The notes: a model not told the origin generated them from the letters alone. A stretch of DNA of 64,000 nt from Bimuria novae-zelandiae CBS 107.79 (GCA_010015655.1 ML976670.1:963228-1027227), one strand, 5' to 3'. Shown: positions 10,825 through 24,499, numbered from the stretch's first letter. Made by a program: numbers and translations.

Positions 10825-11735
10825 TGTTACGATCCAGAACTCGACGGTGGGACGGAGAGCCTTATGACGGCATCCGGGCCCCATGTTAAACTCCCAAAGA
10901 GGTAGCTATTCTCTAAGGGGCTAAGGTTGGTTCTCGGGCAGGAGTACTAGTAGGACAAGAGAGGGTTGTAGTGATAGCTTGCGCCTGTCACTAAGGGCGT
11001 TAGTATTAAAGGTGTGTATAGTATAATTAAATTAATAAGGTTGCTTATTCAGATCTAAACAATAGATTAATAAACAGGTTAAACACGAATGCCTTAAGGG
11101 TATTCGTGTGGGTTTATATATAAGAGGGGTAAACCTTACTATCTATCTCTCTTTCTACCGTCCCTAGATTCCGATGGATGGTCGCGCTGTCCGTGGATGG
11201 TACACCTTCCACAATCTTGGCAGGATAGTATGTCTTGGCTGGATGGTATATCACGTGACCTTGGTTACGCGACCCCGCCAAGTGTCACTTCCACTAAGGC
11301 CCGTTGGTCCTCCGCGTTCCATACATGTTCAGATCCTAACACCCCACCTCAGGATTACGTAACGTCCCAGGCTGTCCCAGACGCCAAGACCATGGGACAC
11401 CGTGGGACTACGTAACCCTCTAATCACGTAACGTCCCAGGAAATCCCATGGGATCCCACGGCGCCAGGATATGGGACATCGTGGGATTTTATAGGATAAG
11501 GAGGATATATATAGGACGGTTTTCCTTTATTATACTTCTTGTAGTTAACTTATATATCTTCTATGCGAGTACGTTCTCCTATATAGACTAATAGTTATTT
11601 TATTTATTATAAAATTAAATTATTTAGCCACGCGCTAAATGTCGCATTAACTTATACTACTAAATAACTTATAAAGTACTATAATACCTTACTACCTTAA
11701 CCTAGATTAGAATAAGGTGTAAGAGCCTTATAACA
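10825..11735 (+). repeat. Gypsy-1 5' LTR, interrupted by a solo LTR
   Basis: Begins TGTTACGATCCAGAACTCGA and ends CTTATAACA. After removing the LTR1 copy at 10,884-11,341 plus one TSD it is 448 bp, versus 381 bp for the 3' LTR. The 67-bp excess corresponds to a duplicated stretch around the motif CACGTAACGTCCCAGG/TTACGTAACGTCCCAGG near 11,350-11,450. Confidence 0.9.
10884..11341 (-). repeat. Solo LTR, family LTR1 (copy b), inside Gypsy-1 5' LTR
   Basis: A 458-bp unit in reverse orientation (starts TGTTAAACTCCC, ends CCTAACA), flanked by the perfect TSD CCCCA (10,879-10,883 and 11,342-11,346). It has the same length as copies a and c. No internal retroelement sequence is attached. Confidence 0.93.
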
Positions 11736-11779
11736 CTTTAACTACCTTATAGTATAATATAGCGGGACCTATAAATGCA

Positions 11780-14700
11780 CTAGCTAAAGTACTAACCCTA
11801 AAAAAATCTATAAAAGAGGTTATAGAAGAGCAAGCTAAACAAATTACGTAACTCTAAAAAATTATTAACAAAATAGCTATAAAAGCGGAGAAATAGGAGG
11901 ATATAAAGTATTAACTAAAGGTCCTAAAACCTAAACCCTACACTAGAAAGGGGCACCTAGGAACATTCCTAATATAGATAAAACTATTTATTTACTATAA
12001 CCTAAGAAGGTTTAATATAGGATAAGACAAGATCTTAGTTGCCTACATAATTATATAGGATAAAGTAGCTTAATAGGCCTAATTAATAATTAATAACTAT
12101 CTCGAGAATAAGCAACTTAAGGACTATAAGTTAGACACTATAAAAAAAGCCTTTAAGGACTAAGAAGCCTTTTATAAAGCTATAAAAAGAATATTTAGTA
12201 TAATTAATAAAGAATACTAGGCTAAAATATAACTATAACGCCTATAATAGGAAAGATTAGTAGTTCTTTATACGTTAGAATTTAAGTAGATTATAGCAGA
12301 ACTTAATAGTTAAGGAGAAGCCTCGCTTATAATTACCTACTATAATAGGCTAAAAGAAACTGTTAAAGACGAACTAATATATTAATAAAAAGCTAAGGAC
12401 CTAGAGGAACTTATAACTAACGCTATATAAGTAGATAATTATTTCTATAAGCGAGAACTAGAGAAAAAACATAGCAGTTATATATTTACTAAAAAGGGAA
12501 CAACTAGTCAACCCGTCTAAGACAAAGACAGAGATGTTATTATAACTAATAAAGCCTAATAGTACAAAAAGAAAAATGGCAAGGGAAAATAGCTATATAA
12601 ACTAAAGAAAGGTTACTAGGGCAAGAATAGTGTCTCGCAAGAAGAGCGAGAACAGAGGTTTAAGGATAAGGCTTGCCTCTAATATAGTAAATAAGGCCAC
12701 TTCGCTAAGAACTGCGAAGGCTAGGAAACTAAAGTTAATACGACTAACCTCTTATAAGTAGCTATAGTCACTCTTACGTCAGCGGAAACCGACGAGGTGG
12801 ATCTTACGCAAGAAATCCCAGAACTAGTAAAAGAATAGGGGGAGGAACGAAAAACCCTCCGCGAATACTAGATCTTTTAAAGACTAGTAAATAACACCTG
12901 CTAGATATGTAATAGCACGCTACACCACTCGTCTTAATGTGAGGCAAAGGTGATCGTCTAGGGACCGCACGTATGGGATGCCTACTGGCTCGCGGAGAAG
13001 TTATAAGGACCTCCGAAGCATTACCTACGCTAAATCACAATACAAGAATAGCACAAGCATGCTAAATAGTGGCAGTGCACACGAAAAGGATACTAATAGT
13101 ACTTTAAGGCCTAAGTTAAAGCTTCTTACTTTCTAAAAAGCTTAAAGTATTATAGACTTAAGAAAAGTTAGTGCAGCATACCTAATAACTACTATAAGCA
13201 CTTTTTACTTTATTAGACTAAGTACTATAAGTAGAATAAGTAATATAGATGTTTTAATAGTACCTGTAAGATACATAAGTAATAAAAGTTTAAAATAGGC
13301 TAGTTCCCTTAGGGCTTAGACCCCTGCGACACTAGCATAATAATAAAGAACACGTAGCTAGGAAAGGACGTAAACTACTTAATAATTAGCTAAGACTAAT
13401 ATAACCTATAGTGCTTCGCGCACCTAAGCCTACAGGAGGAGATAGCCTCCTCTAATAGCTACCTAGGGCACGGTGTATTAGCCCCGAATAAATACCTTAC
13501 TCTAAATTACCTATAACATAAGAATTAAGAAGTATATAAATTTAATAAGATTAAAGAAACCTATGCGCTATACTAATAGTAATATAAATAGCACTAGGTT
13601 AAAGAAATATTAAAACTAGCCTAGCTTAAAGGATAGATCTAGGAGGTAGAAGCTTTATAAAAGGGCTAAAACAAGTTTAAGGACTCTAAGAACTTAAAAA
13701 ACTAGATTATTACTAGGTAATAAGCTACACTAGTAATAGTGCAATTATTATAGCTTATTAAGTTAACACTTGCTAAGTTAAGAAACGCTTAATTAAGGAT
13801 ATTACGGTATATAGATATTATATTATAGTACTTATTAACTTAGGAGTAGACGCGTGTCTGATTACCCTACAAGTAGTTAAAAGATATAATATACTATATT
13901 ATAATAAAAGGACACTATTATAAATAAGACTTATAGACAGGACCTAATTATAAGGATATAGTAATAGTTAGCTACGCCTCAAGACAGCGCTAGTACAAGT
14001 TAATATAGAAGGCCTAAAGAGCTAACACGTCTTTACTATTATAGAGATAGCAGACCTCGAAGCTATTATTAAATATAAATAGACTAGATTAAACATACGA
14101 TCCTCCCCTGGAATCTACTAATAATGGCTTAGGTAAGCCCTAGTAAAAGGGAAACTCTCTAGGGACCTTAGGCAAGAAAGGAGAACTAACTATTTAAGAT
14201 ATAAAAAATATTAGTATGCAAGATAGACAGGATTTTAAAGTAATATTTAGGATAAGTACACTATATATAAGTCTAAGAGGCTAAGATAGTCCCTAACAGC
14301 CTAGGTCTGCCAAAAGAATATAAGGAGTTTATAGACCTATTTAAGGAGCATAATAAGACCGTCTTGCCTAAACATAAAAAGTAGGATTACAAGATACTAC
14401 TAGTAAAAGGAGCTAAACTATAGCTAGAGCGCTTAAGGCCCCTCACCTATAAATAAAAAAAAGAGTTAAAAGAGCTAATATAGAAGAATCTACGCTTAGG
14501 GAAGTAAAAATCTAGTTAGAGTCCTATAGCCTTTCCTATACTCTTTATTTATAAAAAGAATAGCAGACTACGACTCTATATAAATTATAAATAGCTAAAC
14601 GCCGTTATAGTTAAAAACTACTACCTATTACCCCTAATAACGGAGCTTATAGATTGACTCTAAGGAGCTAAGTAGTTTACGAAATTTAATATCTAAGATA

Positions 14701-16192
14701 GATTCTATAAGATTTAAATAGTAAAAGGTTATAAATAGAAAATAGCCTTCCGCACGCGATATAGCCTCTTTAAATATATAATTATACTAATAGGGCTAAC
14801 TAACGCACTAGCAACCTTCTAGGAATTTATAAATTAGGTATTATATAAATACTTAGACGTATTCTGCACGGCATACCTTAATAACATATTAATATATTTA
14901 AGCAGAACCTTAGAAGAACATAAGAAACACGTTTGCAAGGTGTTATAAAAGTTATAAGAGCATAGATTGCTCCTGCACCCTAAGAAATATAAATTCTACG
15001 TTACAGAAACAGAATATCTAGGATTTATAATATCCTAGGAAGGTGTTAAGATAGACCTAAAGAAAATTATAATAATAGAAGAATAGCTATTACTAGAATT
15101 AGTAAAGGATATCTAATCCTTTTTAGGCTTTACTAACTTTTATTACAAATTTATTAAGAACTACTCTAAGGTCACCGCTCTACTAACGGAACTCACGAAG
15201 ATAGGAAAATAGTAACCTCTATAGGAAGTAGAGAAAAGGGCTTTTAAATAGCTAAAACGCCTATTCCTGACGGCACCCCTACTACAGATGTACGACCTAG
15301 AGCGGCGATATCGTATTTATATAGACGCATCCGACTATGCGATAGGGGCCGTATTACTACAAGAATGCGATAATAAGAATTAGAGACTAGTCTTCTACTA
15401 TACAAGAAACTTTTAAAAGTAGAGCTTAACTATAAAATCTATAACAAAGAACTACTAATAATTATTAACTATTTTAAGTAATAAGAAATATAGCTTAAGG
15501 GAGCTAAGTACTAAATAAAGGTATTCTCTAATTACCTTAATTTAACACGCTTTATAACGACTAAAAAGCTTAATTAGTAATAGGCTAAATAGTTTAAATA
15601 GATAGTAAAGTTTAACTTCTATATTACGTATTTACTAAGAAATGTAAACGCTGCAGTAAACGCACTTAGTAAATAATTAGACCTTATAGAAAAAGATAAG
15701 GGTAATAACTATATTATAATCCTAACCTACGCGAGGGACAGAACCCTTTACTATAATAAAATATAGCTTACGCCAGCACTAGAGGTGCAACGCGTAGACT
15801 TTACCTATTATAAACTAGCTATAAATAGGATATAAGGTTATAATAGGCTTACGGACAAGAATCGCCAAGCGTATAATCTTTACTAAGCTATAAAATTAAT
15901 AGTATAAGACTACTAAAACTATATCTAGATTAGCAAGCAGATAGCTCTATTACTAATTAAAAAGCTATATAAAGCCAAGGACTAAAGACACCTAGGAATT
16001 ACTAAGATAACGCGTTAGATCGCGAATAAATATGCTATCCCTAGGCTACGCTAGGTAGTATAAAAGGTGTTAGGCAATTATTTAGCTTATTATAAAAACA
16101 AGCCTAAGAAATATAAGCCCTACGGCCTCTTATAGCTACTAAAGCCACCCCTAAGACTATAGTTAAGTATAACTATAGACTTTATCGTAAAG
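11780..16192 (+). pseudogene. Gypsy-1 gag-pol, 5' part (Gag to integrase zinc domain)
   Basis: A RIP-riddled polyprotein on the plus strand. In order: a Retrotrans_gag-like region (about 11,940-12,450); a CCHC zinc knuckle near 12,670-12,716 (GHFAKNCEG remains); an unusual Cys-rich segment (about 12,890-13,500); an aspartic-protease site near 13,838 (reads NLG for the expected DSG); RT with a YLNNILIY remnant of YLDDILIY near 14,866-14,900; RNase H with YIDASDYAIGAVLLQE near 15,310-15,365; and the integrase H2C2 region (HLGITKITR near 15,990) up to the first catalytic Asp (TIDFIVK). Copia-A cuts it at 16,192. Stops are mainly TAA/TAG at Gln or Trp positions. Confidence 0.9.
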
Positions 16193-16344
16193 TGTAAGGG
16201 ATAGGTAGGGTAGCAAGTAGGAATGAGTGACTGAGTTAATTATAACAAGCTGAACAGAGAAACTGCTTAAGTAGCAAAATCATGATCAGCAACTAGTCTA
16301 CATTAGGTTAGTAATATTATGTAATATCGTATTCTACTCTAACA
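16193..16344 (-). repeat. Copia-A LTR (left, 3' LTR of the element)
   Basis: 152 bp from TGTAAGGGATAGG to CTCTAACA. It pairs with 30,434-30,585 and with the solo LTR at 57,231-57,382, which is in the opposite orientation. Confidence 0.92.
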
Positions 16345-16429
16345 CACCTCTTATAGCACAAAGGTAACGGAGTGCTGTCAGGTAGAATAAAGCAAAACGA
16401 GTGAATAAAGGGCCTCTAAGGCACCTCCC

Positions 16430-19400
16430 TAGGAAAAACTCTATTATATAATAAACCTATCCTCCTCGAAACTAACACTATATTGGCGGATATTAGTTAT
16501 TCCTAGTTGCCTTAAAAATCGCTTATGCTTGCTAATATTAGAGAGAGACTTCGTTAATCTATTAGCGGGCATATTAGCAGTTCCTATCTAGGTAACGTCT
16601 ATATTCCTGGCTTGAACTTGCTCGCGGATCCACATTTAATGCACTTTAATATATCGAAGCTTTGTGTCGAGCTTTTCTTTATCCTTGTTCGCGATAGAGA
16701 CCGTTTACTAGTTATCGCAGTATAATATAGGTCGAACCTCTAGATTAAACCTAATAGCTTTAAAGGTATTTATCTACCAGGATAACTCGGTGCCAGTAGT
16801 TAATAGGGCAAACAGTTTAGCCTTAGTAGTTAATTTAGCAATAGATCTCATGATTTTTGCCTTCTAATTAATAACCATGCCATAGAGCTTAAACATATAG
16901 GTAAAAGAGCTTTAAGCAGTATCAGGATTGTTAGTAAACGTAGTATTAGAGGCACTAAAGAATAACAACTCCTTAGCTTCCTTATTATTAACTTAATAGA
17001 TATAGTTAGCGTTCTTAGAGCGTGCTGCTGATGCTCCAATTGCCTAGAATTAAAAGTTATATAAGTACTGCCACATAGACTTGACGGCAGCAAGATACTT
17101 TTAACTTAGATTATTAAGATAGCGGGCAAGTATTAAGTGCGCCTTTGCCACATTAGGCTAGGTAAAGTATAAGATAAAACCTAGGCATCTAACTAGGATC
17201 TAATATAGGCGGGTACGCTCCTTGTTTGGTTTATCTATACTTAGGGGCAGATAAGACTCGCGTAGAGGGACCTTAGGGTGTTAGCTTCCTTAAAGGAGAT
17301 TGTGGTCGTGGCAGACTTTTACGATGTAAGAGTCTTAAATTATCTAGACTTTGCCTTTTACATAGTCTCTAATAATGCGTATTCCTAGGAACTAACCTAG
17401 TTCTCCTAAGCTCTATGTCTTGTATCGTTTTATGAACCCGCGTTTAAACTATTAATAATGTTACTAATCGCCTTTGCGGAAAAGGACGATAATATCATCT
17501 ATATAGTAGAATAGTATTAGCTTGCTATTAGTAAAAAGGCAAGGGATACCCTTTACTTGCGTGAAGCCCATATTAACAAGTATCTTCTTTAAGTGTTTGT
17601 GCTATAGTGCTGGAGCATTCTTAAGCCCATACAGTGCTTGGCGTAATCGCATCATATTGCCTAGCCTGTCTCGGAACCTATCTGGAGTCCAGACATAACA
17701 AAGTCGGACCAGGTACACATTGAGAAAAGCATTCTTAACGTCGTACTGGTAGGCAAGGAGCCCAAAGGCGCACATGATAGCGATGAGAAAGCGGAGCGTT
17801 CGAGCCGCGAGGGTAGCTGCGTAGGTATTATCCCAAGTCGTCTAGAGATCTCCTCTCACAACTAGGCGAGCCTTATAGCTAGTCAAGTAGCCATCAGCAT
17901 CAAGCTTGTACGTGAAAACCCACATTAGTAGCAAAGTCTTAGCATCTAGGTGCTCCTTCACATTATCTTTTACCCTCTTAAATACACCTTTATAGAGCTG
18001 CTCCTTAATTTCCTTGTCCACAGCAGCGAACTACTTATTAGTATTAAGGCGGGATTTAACTTTGGCCTAGTTCTTTAGTAGTGGCGGTAGACAATCGCGG
18101 TGAACCTTCCACTCTTTATTTAGGGGCAACTACACGATTGCCGTAGCAAACATTTGCTAGTACAAAGACGCGTGCGTACTAAAGTGGTCTCCAGGCGTAT
18201 CGTCTTCTTTATCACCTCCAGGCGTATCATCTTCTTTACCACCTCCCTGGCGACGGGACCCTAGAATAATATTATCTGCAGTAATACTAGGGTTTGTTTG
18301 TCTTAGAGCATTATTCTAGCGGCGGTTTAGCGCAGTATCTCCAGGAGCAATCTCTCTCTAGCCTTTTAATTAAGTACGTGTTAAGGCTAATTAATCCGGA
18401 GTAATTAGTGCTAGCGTTTTTTAAGGTGTAGGTAGTCCTTTAGTAGCTTCCTGCTAAATTTGCACTTTAGCCTTATCCTACTTAATAGCCTCCTCTTAAA
18501 TTTGCACTTTGGCCTTATCCTACTTAATAGCCTCTTCTTCTTTAGCAGCATCCTTAACTGTCGGTTAATAAAGTGTTATATTACGATAGATCTACTTAAT
18601 AATAGGGTCTTCTTCCTCGTCCGATAAGTTAATATTAAGGATAGTAACCACATGTCATTCCTCCTCAGTCAAAAGCTGAGATTCCAGCGGAGAGTACCAT
18701 TGCCGTAGGAAAACGACGTCTCGGGTTCAAATAACCCTATCGCTTCCTGGGACCTAGATGCGAAAGATGTTTGTTCCTTCGTATCCAACCAGCCATCCAG
18801 TGATTGCTCGCGATTCAAGCTTATTATGTGAGAGCTAGTGATCCATACGCATAAGGAAGAAATTGAGAATTGTACTTGTTGTTGTATTGGGTGAAGCTAC
18901 GAACAGTAGGTATACATGAGTGGCTGTAAACAGCGCTAGTGTAGGATAGGTAGTCGCATCTCAACACAGGTGAGGCGCCACTGCAAGTGGGGAAAGGGAG
19001 ACTCCAAACCGTGACATATCACCTTTAGCTACTTTCGTATCTCGAAATAGAGCCTTCGCTCTAATAACGTCTACGTGCGCTAGAGATGGCTTCACCTTGC
19101 GCACAACTTTATAGGGCGTCTTCTAACTAGTAGCTTCTATTAGTAATTAATTAAGCATGTACATAGCTATTAGGCATAGCTCGTTTGTTAGCGTCTTAGG
19201 TAAATGTGCTGCAATTTGCAAGGTCCTAGCTATTATAATAATAAGATTGCTAGCCTTCTTAGTAAGGCCAGTTATTTCTTCCGCTCTAACAGCACGAGGC
19301 TTAACTACGATGCCTAGGTCTTTAAAGATATCCTATAGATTAGCAAAACCCTTTTCGTTGTCACAACGAATGTATACAACAATGGCGTTAAATTAGGTAT

Positions 19401-19464
19401 GTATTTATGCCAGCATTTGTCGAACAGTGCGTGTAAGGGTGGCTTTCGTCTTGTCACGAAGAGT
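16430..19464 (-). pseudogene. Copia-A pol: integrase, RT and RNase H, RIP-inactivated
   Basis: Read on the minus strand. The integrase part (about 19,430-18,640) shows RCDNEKGFANLQDIFKD, then the characteristic LVGYEGTNIFRIWVPGS with RDVVFLRQW of copia integrase C-termini. RT follows, with YYIDDIIVLF near 17,510-17,475 (the YxDD catalytic motif). An RNase H-like region lies near 17,050-16,600. Many TAG/TAA codons replace Gln. The LINE insertion at 19,479/22,881 separates this part from the upstream region. The polyprotein is non-functional. Confidence 0.88.
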
Positions 19465-19479
19465 CTTCCCCAAATGGTA

Positions 19480-22400
19480 GCCTCTAACCCACGCCAGGTG
19501 GAAGAGTGCGCCGCAGCGCTAACCTTATTACTCTAAGATGCTCTACGCAAAACCGGCTGCCTAAAGAGGGACGGTAGGAAGGCGGCACCTTGGTGGATAG
19601 ACAAGTGCGCTAACGCTAGGCGCCTGCACCTTAAGTCTAGACAGGGCCACATAGGCACCTAGACCCCAGAGACTCGTAGCTTTCTAACTATAGTAAGAAA
19701 GGCTAAGAAATAATACTAGCAATATACTATTAATAGCGCAAAGGAGGACTCCGACCTCTTTTAAATTATAGGCTAGTATAAGCTAGAGCTAATAAGACTA
19801 GACCCGCCACTAGCCTATAAGGGGCGCTATATTACTAACCCGTAAGAGAAAGTAGAGACGCTTAGATAAGCGATACTCTGCTATTTTAATAATAGTAATA
19901 ACCTACTAAAGGCTCTAGAACCTAACGTCTAAGGATCGCAAGGCTATTACGCCCTCCCCTAGAACCTATACCTTTCCCCCGAAGAAGTTAAGCGTAATAT
20001 AATAAGAGTCTTAAGCACTTTACCTAGCATAGATAGAATTACTATCTACATGCTTACCGCATGCTAGCACTATATCTAGACGTATCTTACTAGCCTATAC
20101 TAGCGCTATCTAGCCCTTAGCTACTTCCCCCACGCGTGGAGGGTCGCAGAGGTCGTTATAATACCTAAGATAGGTAAAAAGGACAAATCCTCCCTTAGAT
20201 TATAAAGACCTATCGCCCTGCTATCCTGCCTTAGTAAGGGCCTAGAGAGAATCTTAGCAAGGAGATTTACTAGCACTGCCATAGCATACGGCATACTAAG
20301 CCCCTAACACGGAGGGGCTCTCCCTAAGAGATTAGCCATGGACCTAGTAGCTATTTTTACATATAACATAGAGGACGCCTTCTCCAACGGCCAGCACGTT
20401 ACTATAGTCACTATAGACGTCTAAGGCGCCTTTAACGTACTTCTTAAAAATCGACTTCTATATAGGATAAAGGCCTAAGGATAGTATAATAGCGCCCTCC
20501 TAATTATAAAAAACTTCCTTTAGGACTATTGCGTCTAAGTGTAATTAGGAAAAGCCACTATAGCGCCCCACCTAGTACAGTGCGGGACGCCGCAGGGCTC
20601 ACCACTATTACTAGTACTATACACACTTTATCTAGCAGAGCTACTTTAGCAAGACCCTACTAGGCGCTTTAGGTACGCAGACGATATCTGCCTTTATAGG
20701 CAATTCTACTCCCTAGACTAGAACGTAAAAATGCTAGCAGAAAATATAGGCGCTATAAATTCCTAGGGAGACACTAATTACGTGGCATTTACCCTAGAAA
20801 AACTCAAAATAATACACCTAACTAAGCAGAAAAGTAACTATTTGCCACCTATTTAGATTAACGATTAGCTTATTCTCTAACCTACACTACTAGACAAGGC
20901 GCTACGCTAGCTAGGTATTTACTTTAATAAGAAGCTTAATTTTAAAACATATATTATTACCTGCGTAGCTAAAGGACGCGTAGTTGCATAGCACATCTAT
21001 AGCCTTACTAGGATCTAGCACGGCCCACTAGCCAGCTTACTACGTAAAGTAGTAATCTTATGCGTACTGCCACGCCTACTGTATAGAAACGAGGCCTGGT
21101 ATAGAGGGCGCACGAAGCCCCCTAAGATTATAAGAGCTACGTAAAACCAAAAGGTTAGTACACGACTCGGGTGGCATATCGCCGCCCTAGAAAAGGCCCT
21201 TACGATAGCGGTTAGAGGCGTCGTCCCTGCCTACCGTACCACGCCCACTGCCACGCTGTATAAAGACGTAGGTATTTCTTTAGTAGCTACGGCGCTTAAA
21301 GAGTGCAAGGCAAGGTTTACTATACGCTTATACTACGTTAATAAAGGTTACTTGCTTATAGCGCGCACGCGACTAACTATAGTATATAAAGGAAGAGGCG
21401 CTAGACGCCCGTAGCGCCTATATATAAAAGTTTAACTACTCGCATAGCTATTCGCACTAGTACCCCGCCCTATACTACTATAATCGCACTATTCTAACTA
21501 GTGCCAAATAGACCCTATAAATAATAAGCCTAAAAAGCTCGCTACTAAAGAATTTAAATAATGGTAGACAAGCCTGCCTACTAAGACAATTATAGTGTTC
21601 TTAGACGGCTTGGAACAGCGCATAGAAAACGGCGAGCGCCACGTAACCTATAGATACGCTGTGTACTAGGGCCAGAGTCTGCTATACACAGGCAAAGGCT
21701 CCCTTAACACGCGGGCCCACGTCTTTGACGCAGAAGTAGTGGGGGCCTAGAGAGGTCTTTAACACGTGCTATAGACTTAGGCGCACCGCCTAAGCCAGAT
21801 CTAGATATATATAGATAGCATATTAGTTATTTAGGGTATTAGGGGAGACCCCGCGCCGTCATCCTAGTAGGCCTTTATACGCTACTAGGAAGCTATAGAC
21901 ACCTAAAATATTTAAATCTAATAGTTACTAGGCCACATAGGCATTAAAGGCAATAAGCTAGCTAATTAGTTAGTAGATAAGGTAGCTAAGGACCTACGCC
22001 CACCTACAGGGAAGGTAGCTAACCCTATAATATTAGGTCTACGATCTAATGCACGCGCATATATACGCGCTATATAATAAGAGTAGTAGCGCATACGTAC
22101 ACTAAATCTCTCTATATAGTATAACTAGTAGGGCCTAGCATACACCCCCTCTAGGCAACCGCCGGAGCTAGAGCTCACACGCCCCGCCCTGGCCAAGCTC
22201 CTATCCATGAGGACAAGACACGGCAACTACGCCTAGTACTATAGGAAGTTTAAGCATGATAAGGAGACCCTTACGTGCACCTGTAGAGCAGACCTGGCCC
22301 TAGACTATATTATATACTACCCACGGACAGTGCGACACTTTAACTATTAGTTATAACGCCTAACACATCCCCTAATAGATACTAGAGAAGGAATAGAGTA

Positions 22401-22880
22401 TCTTAGGGCGCTAAGCCTAAAAGAATACGTAACCCTTCTTACACTTAGTATTAATAATAGTACATGTTAGTAAGTAACTAGCTAACTACGTTATAGGCGA
22501 GCGGATACAAACCCTTGCTTTAGGCGAAGTAAATACGCTACCTGCTTATAACTTACTAGGGTATCTACTATATAAGACTTAGCTCTCTTTTTTATATACT
22601 TATATGCGTGTATATATCTTTCTTTACCTCTAATAAGTCTTGGCATGCTTCTGTACAGGACTAGGGGCAGCTAGAAGGCCACCCCTTTTCCTACTATTGT
22701 CACACAAAGGCCAGATTAAATAGCTGAGTCGCCCTTATCTAGAGAGGGACAACAGCAAGAGAGGCCACTCCTATAGTAGCGATAGCACTAGTATAAGTGG
22801 CCCTTACTAAGTGCAGGGCACGTCTACATACCCCCTAAGAGGTTACATAGGACGTAAAACTAATACTACTACTACTACTA
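19480..22880 (+). mobile_element. 5'-truncated LINE (Tad1/I-like), RIP-mutated, in Copia-A
   Basis: A target-primed insertion bounded by a 15-bp TSD (CTTCCCCAAATGGTA at 19,465-19,479 and CTTCCCTAAATGGTA at 22,881-22,895; the single mismatch is a C-to-T change). The 3' tail is a (TAC)n run. The element starts inside ORF2, at the end of the endonuclease (WWIDKCANARRLH near 19,592), so ORF1 and most of the endonuclease are gone. RT is readable: a TIDV.GAFN block near 20,410-20,435, QCGTPQGSP near 20,580, and the catalytic RYADDICLY near 20,671. An RNase H follows (FLDGLEQRIENGERHVTYRY near 21,600). Numerous stops make it dead. RNase H plus these motifs point to the fungal Tad1/I group; the exact clade is inference. 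Confidence 0.88.
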
Positions 22881-22895
22881 CTTCCCTAAATGGTA

Positions 22896-24178
22896 TCTGC
22901 TATGTTAACACACAGCGTGTAATAGCTATTTGTCCCCGTTATAGCAAGCTTCACTAGTCTTTCTAAGCTATACAAGGTTAATGCTAATTTGTTTAAAGGG
23001 CCGGGTTACAGGCTCGCGTTAAGGGCGTTGACTAATAATCTTTAAGAGCTTAGAGTTAATACACTCCTCGCACTCCTTCCATAGCAGAGCTCTAGGCCTA
23101 GTAGTAAGCTTAATGCTATCTACTGCCTGCTCCAGGTGTTTAATCGCGTGTTGCCCTACGTGAGCTAGCATCTAATGCGCTTCTACAAGTATAACTTGTA
23201 GAGGCTTTCGCTCCACACGGCTTAGCTTAGCTGACTTTAACTAAATCGCAAATGTGTATAACTCTAATGCGTTCGGACGTGTTGCCTTATTAGAGTCTAT
23301 AACCTAATAGCCACCCTGCTTATTAAGTGTGTAGAATATGTCTATTAGAGCGCTCTTTAGATAGAGACAGCTACGTCCTAAGTTAAACTTAATACTAACT
23401 GATTAACAGCAAGATAGTGACACTACTAACGTAAAGAACGTGGGGATAAGTGCTACCTATATAATAGTCACTCGACGTTTGCTAGTGGGAGTATTAATAA
23501 GCAACTTAACGTTTCCTTACTTATATATCTGCAGGGCTTGCGTGCCTGCTAGCAGGATATTATCTAAGTGCCCGTCTTAGATCTTCTCTTAAGTCTTTAG
23601 TTAATAGTTCGTGACGTGAAGATTGGATCCTGGATTAAGAATCTACTTATTAATTAATAGTAGAGGCTGCTAAACAGTAGCTATACTAAGTAGAGTAATA
23701 ACCTAAGCTATATTCTAGCTACCTTACTATTATATAACTACTCCTGTTAAGTTTTGCGCGTTTAATGGAGGATATCCAGTGTCTAGTAAGAAATTATTCT
23801 TGTTAGCAGAATTTTTATTAGTAGTAGCTACTTTTTTACTAGCTTTCTTCTTAGCTATAAATAGAGCTGCGCTTAGAGGGTTGCCTTTGTCTAATTTCCT
23901 TACTCTATCAAACTCGGCTGAAACGGCTAGGTCGGATTTCTATTTAGCAGGTTAGAGAGAAGGTACTATATAGCAGCACTACTTAAATAAGTGCTGTTCT
24001 CCGCAAATGCAGGTGACTATACGTTTAGTGTTAGGGGCGGTATTCGGCCGGCCTAGAACCGCGTATATTCCTAGTGCTAACGTAATAGGGTTCATAGTGC
24101 GTTAAAAGCGTTAATAGTTCTCTACTAGTTCCACAGGACCTATGTAAGGCGTTCCGTTCATCTTAGCTCGTGTAATCT
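22896..24178 (-). pseudogene. Copia-A middle region (gag end, zinc knuckle, protease), degraded
   Basis: Minus-strand continuation of the Copia-A interior between the LINE and Copia-B. It is heavily mutated. Near 23,960-24,020 the complement has a Cys/His pattern that fits a gag zinc knuckle. Assignment rests mainly on position, because both neighbouring insertions have TSDs that rejoin it with the integrase on one side and gag on the other. Confidence 0.6.
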
Positions 24179-24183
24179 CCTAA

Positions 24184-24337
24184 TGTTAGCCAACATCACA
24201 ACTCGACTATGTCGTCGCACAGTCATGTGACCCTGCTAATCTAGAATCTTCTAGATACTCCACTTCATGTATATAACCACTCTGACTTTACTAAATAGTA
24301 ATTAACCCAGTTCGCCTCCTGCTGTGGTACGCACACA
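24184..24337 (+). repeat. Copia-B 5' LTR
   Basis: 154 bp from TGTTAGCCAAC to GCACACA, with an internal ATCTAGAA/TTCTAGAT palindrome and a TGTATATAA box. Confidence 0.93.
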
Positions 24338-24499
24338 GTTATAAGCCCGGATTATACTTATAATTAATAATTACTAAGTTTATTTTTATATAGACCTTAT
24401 TATTAATAGCCGTGACGTCGGTATTAAAGACCTTATTATTAATCGCTATAGCATTAGCGTCAAAGACCTAATATAGATAATAGCTATAAAGTAGTGTCG

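Noticed and set aside
11197..11415. Overlapping open frames around 11,174-11,415, and the antisense one at 5,656-5,856
   Set aside because: They lie in the solo LTR1 copies and recur only because the LTR recurs.
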